Positions 1-7,500 of a stretch of DNA of 16,910 nt are shown here, piece after piece. The position numbers were made by a program, and so were the translations under genes. Within the stretch, counting starts at the first letter, position 1. Each line of letters opens with the position of its first letter. Source of the DNA: an uncultured Paracoccaceae bacterium. Its GTDB lineage: Bacteria > Pseudomonadota > Alphaproteobacteria > Rhodobacterales > Rhodobacteraceae. The notes under the pieces were generated by a model. The model worked only from the letters and a program-made list of their open reading frames with translations. It had not been told where the DNA came from and made no database searches. The stretch is from assembly GCA_958439195.1 (NCBI GenBank), contig OY288174.1:1-16910 (forward strand), read 5' to 3'.

Positions 1-439
1 GGGGTTGGAAGTGTTGTAGAGGGGGGACGAGCAGGGGAGGTGCTGGGGGGGGGGGGGGGGCGGGGGGGCTATCCATGTTTAGCAGGGACACCGTTGCTGA
101 GCGGTGGGCAAGGGTTGGGAGTGCGGCGATTCGGGGGCCTTGGCAATACGAGAAGCGAAGGCAAGAGTGGGAGAGGGCAAGCTGGTAAATGTGGCACGGC
201 CCCCAGTCCCGTTCTCTCAACTTTGCAGCTTTGTGTGCATCCACACCTATAGACTCCATCATTTGTATACGCTCTCTGTTTTAGTGTCCCCCAAGTTCAG
301 ATGTGTTGACGAGGCGGCGGTAGGTTGATTACAGTCAGTGACAAGGGTACAAAGCAGGGAGGTTGGAGAGTGGCAAAGGGAAGGGTTTATGGAAAGGGTT
401 TGGAAGGTGCACAACGGGGAGGGGGAAGGGGGGACCATG

Positions 440-845
440 GGCTGGGAAAGAGGGGTCAAGGAGGGTCTAGGAGAGGGGCAATGAGCATGAGATGGATTTG
501 CACGTATGGTCAGGGGTGGGTTTAGAGTCTCTTAGCTGTGTACATGTATGGGTAAACAAACGGACGGAAATGTGAGGGATGGCAGTAGGAATGGGCAAGT
601 CTGAAGGGTGTGAGCATGGGGAGCTGGAAGGTGGAAACATGGAGCTTTCATGGTAAGGACTAGTTTAGGGTTTAGGTACCCTAAACCCTAAAACGTGTAG
701 CAGGGGAGGAGCTGGGGGCCCCAATGGGATGGGGCTGGGAAAGTGGGGTCAAGGAGGGTTTTGGGGAGGGGCAATGAGAGTGTGAGAGGGAAGTTGCCCT
801 CATGGGGATTGGATTTAGAGTCTTCTAGCTGGGAACATGTTTGGA
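440..845. repeat. Duplicated G-rich segment
   Basis: The segments 440-545 and 731-842 share GGGCTGGGAAAG, GGGGTCAAGGAGGGT, GAGGGGCAATGAG, TTAGAGTCT and AGCTG(T/G)G..ACATGT. They are ~290 bp apart. The segments at 31 and 699 (AGCAGGGGAGG then GCTGGGGG) suggest an earlier larger unit. Confidence 0.6.
664..692. repeat. Head-to-head telomere-type repeats
   Basis: TTTAGGGTTTAGG faces CCCTAAACCCTAAA across a central TA, a near-perfect palindrome of green-plant telomere units. Confidence 0.8.
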
Positions 846-850
846 ACATG

Positions 851-936
851 TTCCACTTCGCTGTTGTTTGTGACAGCTGGAGGTGCGGGGCCTATGGCAC
901 TTTTTGCTATCATGAAATGTAATGGTAGTAACATGT
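851..936 (+). repeat. Family A dispersed repeat, copy 1
   Basis: G-rich orientation: CGCTGTTGTTTGTGACAGCT, GAGGTGCGGGGCCTATGGCA, CTTTTTGCTATCATGAAATG, TAATGG. The family is ~95 bp and ends in TGTAA-type sequence. It has no long ORF and no obvious tRNA-like promoter boxes, so a short SINE- or MITE-like element is the likely nature. Confidence 0.75.
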
Positions 937-1119
937 TTGGATATCAGTACTGATTGGTGGTGGTCTGGAAGCCATTGTCGCTGGATCACATGATACTGGA
1001 TTTTGTTTTGTTCAACTCAGCAGCCCTCTTGCAATTGCCAGACTATCAGTGTTTGTTTGTTTGTCTGCTTTACACTGAGTGAGCCTGGCCGTTGGAGAGA
1101 GCCCTGTAACCCAACTTTG

Positions 1120-1198
1120 TTGCTTCATATTTTTTTATATTTCCAGAATTTTTTTATATTTTTATATTAAAAAAAATATAAAAATTTAAAAAATTATG
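1120..1198. repeat. AT-rich palindromic tract
   Basis: T-rich half (TTTTTTTATATTTTTATATT) followed by A-rich half (AAAAAAAATATAAAAATTT), able to fold back; intergenic. Confidence 0.6.
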
Positions 1199-1632
1199 AA
1201 ACCAGCTGAATTTTCCTCGCTCTCACATTCTCAGCCTTGTCAAGCTGTAACAAGACAACTGTCTGCCTTATAACCCACATTCTTTAAGGCTGTCTGATGG
1301 CCATTTCGACTAGAGGTTCCAGACCCGGACATGAAAGACACACTGTTATCGCTTTATCCACGGCAAGTGCTAAGCATTTAAAGATATATTTAATCTTTCT
1401 AAAGCATATCTTTCCCCCACCTCACCTAAATGCTAAGCACAGCTCCCCAACTGTCTTGTGCTTCCTACAGGGCAATCCTCCTTGACGGTCTCCGGCAGCT
1501 GGTACCCACTGCCCACAGCCTACTACTGAGCTTTATGTTTGGTCCTTTGGGCCTGCTGAGTCACTTGGTCACTAGGACTTTGGTCATCCGGTCAAGAGGC
1601 ATGCAGATGGCCAGCGGCAACATGGCAACCAG

Positions 1633-2555
1633 CTCAACATTTGATTAAGGGCTGCAGGCAAGTTGACCATGTTGCGCAGTGTGGGGTTAGGTCACGTGGC
1701 AACTGTCGTTTATGAGGTCTAGGGTTTAGGTCACGTGGCACCTGGTGAGGTTTAGGGTTTAGATCATGTGGCATTTGTGCTTTGTAAGGTCTAGGGTTTA
1801 GCGTTTTGGTCACGTGGCACCTGTGCTTTGTGAGGTCTAGGGTTTAGGGTTTAGGTCACGTGGCACCTGGGCTTTGTGAGGTGTAGGGTTTAGGTGCACG
1901 CTGGAGGGCGTAAAGGTGGACAGGATATGATACCCGTTTACAAAGGCTCTGATAAGCATGAAGTATCCCATGAGCTTCCAAGTTTGCCTGGTGGCTAGTG
2001 CCCAGAGGGGCTTCAGTGCGCAAAGTTGTACGAGCGGTGGTCTTGCAGTACATGTTTTTGGAGGTAGGGAGGCGGCAGTACCAATAGACAAACAAACAAA
2101 CAAAAAGGTGTGGTTGCACCAAGGCAGCTAGGTCGAAATAGAACAAGCTCAACATTCGATTAAGCGCTGCAGGCAAGTTGGCCATGTTGCGCAGCGTGGG
2201 TTTAGGTCAGGTGGCAACTGTGCTTTGTGAGGTTCAGGTTTCAGGGTTTAGGTGACGTGGCACCTGTGCTGTGTGAATTCTAGGGTTTAGGGTTTAGGTG
2301 ACGTGGCACCTCGGCTTTGTGAGGTCTAGGGTTTATGGGTTAGTGCACGCTGGGTGGCGTAAAGGGTGGGCAGGATATGGTTCTATTGCAAACGTTGTGA
2401 TAGGCGCAAATCACCCATGGGCTTCCAAGCTGGCCTGCTGGCCAGTGGTCGGAGGGACTCCAGTCCGCCAACTTGTCTTGAACAGTAGATGGTCTTACAA
2501 TACATGTGTTTTGGAGGTAGGGAGGCGGCACCACCAACAGAACAATGGTATCGCC
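1633..2555. repeat. ~515-bp tandem segmental duplication with internal G-box/telomere minisatellite
   Basis: Copy 1 starts at 1633 (GCTCAACATTTGATTAAGG) and copy 2 at 2146 (GCTCAACATTCGATTAAGC). Both continue through GGCAAGTTG(A/G)CCATGTTGC, a ~45-bp minisatellite of GGTCACGTGGCACCTGTGCT plus TTGTGAGGTCTAGGGTTTA, then the shared sequences GTGCACGCTGG, GGACAGGATATG-like, CTTCCAAG and TTTTGGAGGTAGGGAGGCGGCA. Copy 1 has about five minisatellite units and copy 2 about three. Confidence 0.85.
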
Positions 2556-2653
2556 CACTGCGTGGTGTTGCGCGACATAACACAACGTAACTTTGCTTTG
2601 CGGAGTGTTCTATGTGCTGTGTGAGCCCATTTGGGTGGGTCACCGGCCACGTA

Positions 2654-2773
2654 CAGCTACTAGGTAGGCAAATGTATATTGTGATCCAGTTGCTGGAGAA
2701 TCTGCAGTGCTCACGCATGAGCTCTGTACATTTGCAAGTAACTGCATCACAATGTACATTTGCCTAGTAGCTG
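2654..2773. repeat. Inverted repeat with ~40-bp arms
   Basis: Arm 2654-2693 (CAGCTACTAGGTAGGCAAAT and on) is nearly the reverse complement of arm 2734-2773 (GCAAGTAACTGCATCACAAT and on), with a 40-nt loop. It resembles a small foldback/MITE. Confidence 0.8.
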
Positions 2774-2874
2774 TGTGGCTAGTGATATTTTGCCCAAGGC
2801 AAGTAAGTTGGCAGACTGAAAGCCCCTGCGGCGCTTGGGAATTGAGAGTTGCACAGTACTTGTGCAAAGGTTTG

Positions 2875-2970
2875 TTATTATTACATTTCATGATATGCCA
2901 TAGCAATAAGTGCCATAAGCCCCGCACCTCGAGCTGTCACAAAGAACAGCGGGGTGGAACAGAATACGGC
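2875..2970 (-). repeat. Family A dispersed repeat, copy 2
   Basis: Reverse orientation: TTATTACATTTCATGATATG, CCATAGCAATAAGTGCCATA, AGCCCCGCACCTCGAGCTGT, CACAAAGAACAGCGGGGTGG. Nearly identical to copy 4 (4130-4225), suggesting recent spread. Confidence 0.8.
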
Positions 2971-3859
2971 AAAGGCTTAGTGGTTTTGGGTGATGGCTGA
3001 GAGGCAAAACGCTGTTGCATCTGGCTTCAACTCAACGCTACAGTGTTTTATGTGCCCTAAGTGGTTCACCTGTACAGGCCTGTATGGGGGGTGTCCATAT
3101 GTTTGGCCGACATGGGGTTGTGTGACTCCAGTCGTCAGGGGGGGGGGTGCTGTCCGCTTAGGCAACCTTTTGGCATAGCTGGTTTTCGTTTTGACTGATT
3201 GATTGATTGATAGAGGCAAAGCACGCTTCCCAATCTCAATTTGACTACATCACAGATGCTATTGCGTGCGACCACATGCTACTACATAAAGTAAGGGATG
3301 TATAGGTAGCTGAATGAAATGCATGGGGATGGTCTGCTGTCAATCAGGTGTCGACCTAAATCCACACTGCAGCAGAACTGTCAGCACCGTCAAGCCGGCT
3401 GCTGATGAGTATTTTGACTTCAGATCTGTGTTGAGTACTGGTTGCATCACGCCCAAAGGATTTCCCCTATTGTACAGATTACAAAGCCCCTATTGTAGCT
3501 TCTGACTTGTCTGTGTGGCGACCCAGGCGTCAAATTCAGGCTGTTGGTTTGAATATCTCTGCCCAGAGATTGACGCTCTCACAGTTCTGGCTGCCCCAAC
3601 CAACTGCAAGGCTGAATGTGGTGCTTAGAAGCCTCACTTTACATACTTGTGAAGATAGGAGTACGTTACAGATAGTAGCAGGGCCCCGGCTGCAATGCCA
3701 GTGCTGGCTGGCGACACCCACTCGAGCCGGCGGACTTCACAAAAGCCGTTCATGCTTGATATATCCAACATGAAAGCCATTCATTCAAAAGCCCCCTGTG
3801 TCCTGATGCAGCCATCACTCCCATCCCACAGCTTGAAAACACCCATGCATGCCACAGCG

Positions 3860-3948
3860 CATTACCTTTCATGATGTGCCATAGCAAAGACGTGCCATAG
3901 GCCCCGCACCTCCAACCGTTCAAAATCCAAACAGCGAGGTTCCACATC
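3860..3948 (-). repeat. Family A dispersed repeat, copy 3
   Basis: Diverged copy: TTTCATGATGTGCCATAGCA, AAGACGTGCCATAGGCCCCG, CACCTCCAACC, ACAGCGAGGTTCCAC. Confidence 0.75.
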
Positions 3949-4070
3949 TTAAAACTGAGTAAAGTCCCAACCCAAAACAGAGGCTCACATGGCTTAACAC
4001 ACCCGAGTATGGCTCTGATCAACTCCTGCAATCACCTCCTCTATCTGCACCCCCCTCAATTCTAAATTAC

Positions 4071-4129
4071 TGGTTGGAGTCATGCTCGGGTGTTGCACGG
4101 CCAGGAGGGCTGTGCAGGGGTCTCTCTCA
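4071..4129 (-). repeat. Repeat B, copy 1 (hairpin-forming)
   Basis: Reverse copy of GAGAGACC, CTGCACAGCC, loop, GGGC(C/T)GTGCAG, ACCC, CTCCAACCAG. The inner GTGCA segments pair to form a ~10-bp stem with a 3-4-nt loop. Confidence 0.75.
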
Positions 4130-4225
4130 GTATTATTACATTTCATGATATGCCATAGCAATAAGTGCCATAGGCCCCGCACCTCAAGCTGTCACAAAGA
4201 ACAGCAAGGTGGAACAGAATACGGG
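4130..4225 (-). repeat. Family A dispersed repeat, copy 4
   Basis: Near-identical to copy 2. It directly abuts a reverse repeat B copy on its left and pairs with copy 5 as an inverted repeat. Confidence 0.8.
4136..4140 (-). terminator. Candidate UTP18 poly(A) signal TGTAA
   Basis: TGTAA, the poly(A) signal used in volvocine and related green algae, reads on the minus strand 173-177 bases after the stop codon. It lies in the tail of a family A repeat copy, just outside the base of the 3' UTR hairpin (4142-4306). A five-base match is weak on its own; position and strand support it. Confidence 0.4.
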
Positions 4226-4306
4226 TAAACTTCTCTCTCAGTAGCATTCGTCTCCATGCAGTGAGGTGCAGGGCCTATGCCACTTCTTGCTATGGCATAT
4301 CGTGAA
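4142..4306 (-). repeat. Inverted family A copies forming a 3' UTR hairpin of UTP18
   Basis: Arms at 4142-4185 and 4263-4306 are reverse complements with 40 of 44 positions matching and a 77-nt loop. The distal arm starts seven bases beyond the stop codon. Both arms are copies of the ~95-bp dispersed repeat A in opposite orientation. In the UTP18 transcript they would fold into a long near-perfect stem. Confidence 0.8.
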
Positions 4307-4309
4307 GCC
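4255..4309 (+). repeat. Family A dispersed repeat, copy 5
   Basis: G-rich orientation, inserted (or retained) immediately after the UTP18 stop codon; it forms the stop-proximal arm of the 3' UTR hairpin. Confidence 0.78.
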
Positions 4310-4312
4310 GCG

Positions 4313-4522
4313 TTAGGCGGTGGGGTAATGGTGCAGCCGGTATAGCAGCGCCTTCCCCTTGGCATTACCCACTGATAGGAACCCAGAGTGCGGGCTGAAG
4401 TCAGCACAATGCACGTAATGCAGGGGAGACTTGGACGTGGGCCAGTTGGCATATACTGTAAGGCTGGGGAGGTGAACCAGACGCAGAGCATCCTTCTTCA
4501 TACGAGACCCCATGATCAACAA
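4313..4522 (-). CDS. UTP18: UTP18 exon 7 (C-terminal blade and stop)
   Basis: Encodes residues 553-621 and TAA at 4315-4313. The acceptor is GCCTGCAG|TTGTTG. The sequence 'LLIMGSRMKKDALRLVHLPS' then 'LTVYANWPTSKSPLHYVHCA', 'DFSPHSGFLSVGNAKGKALL', 'YRLHHYPTA' follows the Utp18 C-terminus almost block for block (human 'LVHLPSCTVFSNFP', 'DFSPRSGYFALGNEKGKALM', 'YRLHHYSDF'). It is the best conserved exon. The frame upstream of the acceptor is open but unrelated, so the splice site is placed by phase and homology. Confidence 0.96.
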   Translation of the reverse strand: MLIMGSRMKKDALRLVHLPSLTVYANWPTSKSPLHYVHCADFSPHSGFLSVGNAKGKALLYRLHHYPTA

Positions 4523-7500
4523 CTGCAGGCAACAGCAGCAATACCAACCATTCAATTGCGATTTCATTACGATTACATCATGGCCCCACAAAGGGGGCGC
4601 CCGTATGGAGCCAACCTAGGCTGACGGGCAGAAATACTGGAATCTGATCCATCAGAAGTTACGTTAAGAGAGACCACATTCAACTTACGTTAGGAGAGAC
4701 CACTGCACAGCCTTCTGGGCCGTGCAGGACCCAAGCGTGACTCCAACCAGATTCTTAGTGGGGTGTGTGTGAATCTTACATTGGCAAACCCATCGGCACG
4801 CGTGCGGTGCCACAGTTCACAGTGGGGTGTGGTGAGTAAGTGCGAGAGATATAGAGCCATAGGGCTGTAATTTGAGCGAGGCTGAGAAAAGGACACCGGC
4901 GGTTGAACCATCCATGTTAAGTGGTCTTTGGCCTGTCAAGCAACACTACAGAAGGAGGCAGCAAGCCCACAGCAGATGTTTAGCCAGATGTTGTCATGTT
5001 TTCATGGCTGCATATGGAGGATATTGTGTACATTGTACCTCTGGCTGTTTTGGTCATAGCTTGAGGTGCAGGGCCCATGGCACTTTTGCTGTAGGGTATT
5101 ATATAATGTAAGAGTATATCACATTAGATGTCATCGCAGTTGTTACGATTATAATCTAATCTTGCTCACCCCCCCCCCCAAAGACCCCTCCACCCCCTCA
5201 CCTAAGAGTCATGATTAAACCCCTATGCTGCTCACACACGCCCCCCTTAAACCCTCCAAACCCCTCACCTAAGAGTCATGATTAAACCCCTATCCTGCTC
5301 ACCCCCCAAAAGACCCCTCCACCCCCTCACCTAAGAGTCATGATTAAACCCCTATCCAGCTTACCCCCCTAAAACCCCTCCACCCCCAACACCTTAAGAG
5401 CCATGACTAAACCCCTATCCAGCTTACCCCCCCTTAACACCCCCCAACCCCCTCACCTGAGAGTCATTTTTAATGCGCTATCCTGCTCGCCCCCACCCCT
5501 CACCTGGGGAGTCATTGTTAAACCCCTATCCTGCTCACCACCCGTTTTAAACAGTTCCAAACTCGTCACCTGAGAGTCGCGACTAAACCCTTATCCTGCT
5601 CACCCCCACGCCTTAACCCCTTCCAACCACTTCACCTGACAGTGAAAACTAAACCCCTATCCTGCTTACCCCCCCCCCTCCCGTTAAACCCTCCCGCCCC
5701 CTCACCTGCGAGTCATGATTAAACCTCAGAGTATCCACCGTAGTAGTCAAATTCATCAGTGCCTTAACCGGTGGTGTAGCATCCACTTTACCCCCCACAC
5801 CACCAACCCCAAGTATCAAGGGCTGCAACAGCCCCTGTGGCCTCTTATACACATTTACCACCCCAGATGAACTGCCAGTGGCCAGGTAAGCTCCATCTGG
5901 GGATATTGCAAGGGAGGTTGCGCCCATGGCTCCCTCGTCTAGCTGCTGGTGGAGGCAGCGACGTGTGCGGAGATCCCAGGTGTGAATAGTGCTGTCACTA
6001 CCTGCAGAAGCACAAGGGGGGAAGAAGAGGGAGGCAGCTTTGTGCTTAGCTGGTGGATGCAGTGACAGATGTGCAGGTCCAGGTGTGGATGGTGCTGTCA
6101 CTACCTAAGTGGGGCGGAAAATACAGCAGCGGCAAAACTTCAGAGGCAGTAAGCATTATTAAAACACAGAGATCTAGCTGCTGGTGGAGGCAGCGACGTC
6201 TGCGGAGTGTGGATGGTGCTGTCACTGCCTGCAGATGTACATGACAAATCACAGGAAATTGGATCACGAACGAACGAGGGCCAAGGGGGGGGAGGCAGCT
6301 GTGTATATAGCTGGGGAAGGCAGCGAGAGGTCCGCAGGCCCCATGTGTGGGAAAGTAAAGAAACAAGGTGCTGTCACTACCTGTTGGGGTGAATGATACA
6401 GGAATAGCAAAACAAAGCAAATCAGAGGTGAAAGGTGGTTGTAAAAAATAGATATCGTAGTATTTGGTGAATGCAACGACGTGTGCGGAGGTCCTAGGTG
6501 TGGATGGTGCTGTCACTACCTGCAGAGATACATTAAAAACCACAGGGTATTAGGTCGTGGACAAAGAAGGGGGGGGGGGAGGGGGGCAGTGGGGGTCCAA
6601 TTTAGACTTTGAAGCAAGTGGATGCATCAACGTGTTGGGTCCCCTCCTCCCCCCGCCCCGCCCCCCAAAGGAGCATCAATATCATGTCTTCCCCCCTCCT
6701 CTAGCTCCTACGCTCCCCCTTCCCCATACCTGGTAGTTGCTCATCATACCTAAGAGCTGAGGCATTGAAATAGGTAGTCTTAAATTGCATCACTGTATAA
6801 GGGTGCCACTCACCAGATGTTATCAGGTACTGCCCATCCGCCGTAAACGCAGCCGCCCGTGCAATACTACTCATCTTTAACACCCCCATCACCTGCCCAG
6901 GCCATCCTCACCCATCCCCACCCTGGGTCCCAACTCATCCTTCGCTCCAAAGCCTCCTAAAACATGGCAGCTTTAACTTGTCCCCCCCCCCCAGAAGCGC
7001 ACCCCTACTGTGCCCCTACCCCTCCCAAAGTATCCCACACTCCCCCTCGTATCAACCACCAGATGTCAAAATTTAGTGCCCCCCCCCCCCCCCCCCTGCA
7101 CACCAAACTCCTTCAGTTTCCAAAGACACCCCAAATAAAGCAGCATCCTGACCCTGCCCCCCCCCCTCCTCTAGCTTCCAATACTTCCTCTTTCCCCATT
7201 CAGCCACTCACCAGACGTTAACAGGTTCTGCCCATCAGCTGTAAACGCAGCTGCCCCTGTCCTCCACCTCATCTTCAACACCTCCACTGCTTGTCCAGGC
7301 CATCCTCTCCTCACCCCTCCCCAGCTTCCCCCCACCTTTGGTTTCAACTAGGGTGGTTTCACCTGATCCTTCCCTCCACCCCCCAACGCCCCCAAACCCT
7401 CCACACACACAGCAGCTGCCACCTTGTCATTTCATTTAATTAATTGATTACTTAATTATTTAATTATTTAATCATATTTTAAAAATTAGAAGAATATTAT

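Larger units (their letters stand above)
1..1632. other. Intergenic G-rich low-complexity region, no gene seen
   Basis: Holds a G run near 44-68, the duplicated G-rich segments, the telomere palindrome, a family A copy and the AT palindrome. Open frames are short, overlapping on both strands, and without family resemblance. Confidence 0.6.
2774..4070. other. Intergenic region, no recognisable gene
   Basis: Apart from family A copies 2 and 3 and a (GATT)n run at about 3195-3212, it is mostly unique sequence. Short frames at 3314-3505 and 3507-3773 run on but give peptides I do not recognise; a remnant of an element or a neighbouring gene's untranslated region is possible. Confidence 0.5.
4523..5705 (-). 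other. UTP18 intron 6: minisatellite of exon 6 donor edges plus dispersed repeats
   Basis: 1183 nt, donor GTGAGG, acceptor GCCTGCAG. The first ~540 nt are the 5160-5700 minisatellite. The rest holds a family A copy (5061-5110), a repeat B copy (4692-4750) preceded by a partial one (about 4663), and unique sequence. No independent gene is visible. Confidence 0.75.

Noticed and set aside
1680..2340. Chromosome end (true telomere)
   Set aside because: TTTAGGG units are short, interrupted and surrounded by unique sequence and genes, so they are interstitial.
2298..2624. Open frames on both strands in the 1.8-2.7 kb region
   Set aside because: They lie in the tandem duplication and minisatellite, overlap on both strands and show no recognisable domain.
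3314..3773. Two consecutive plus-strand frames as a small gene
   Set aside because: No clear splice signals or family resemblance; could be chance in unique sequence.
5160..5705. CRISPR-like array (regular repeats of ~60-70 bp)
   Set aside because: Units are imperfect, spacers are also repeated and C-rich, the repeats match an exon edge, and the host is a eukaryote with introns.
6046..6543. 165-codon minus-strand frame as an independent gene
   Set aside because: It is an artefact of the repeated exon 6 start units reading through intron sequence; no family match apart from the repeated GSDSTIHTW-like piece.
6808..6907. Exon 5 end copy 2 as a genuine cassette exon
   Set aside because: Joining it after exon 5 breaks the reading frame and the protein is already complete without it; kept as a pseudo-exon pending RNA evidence.
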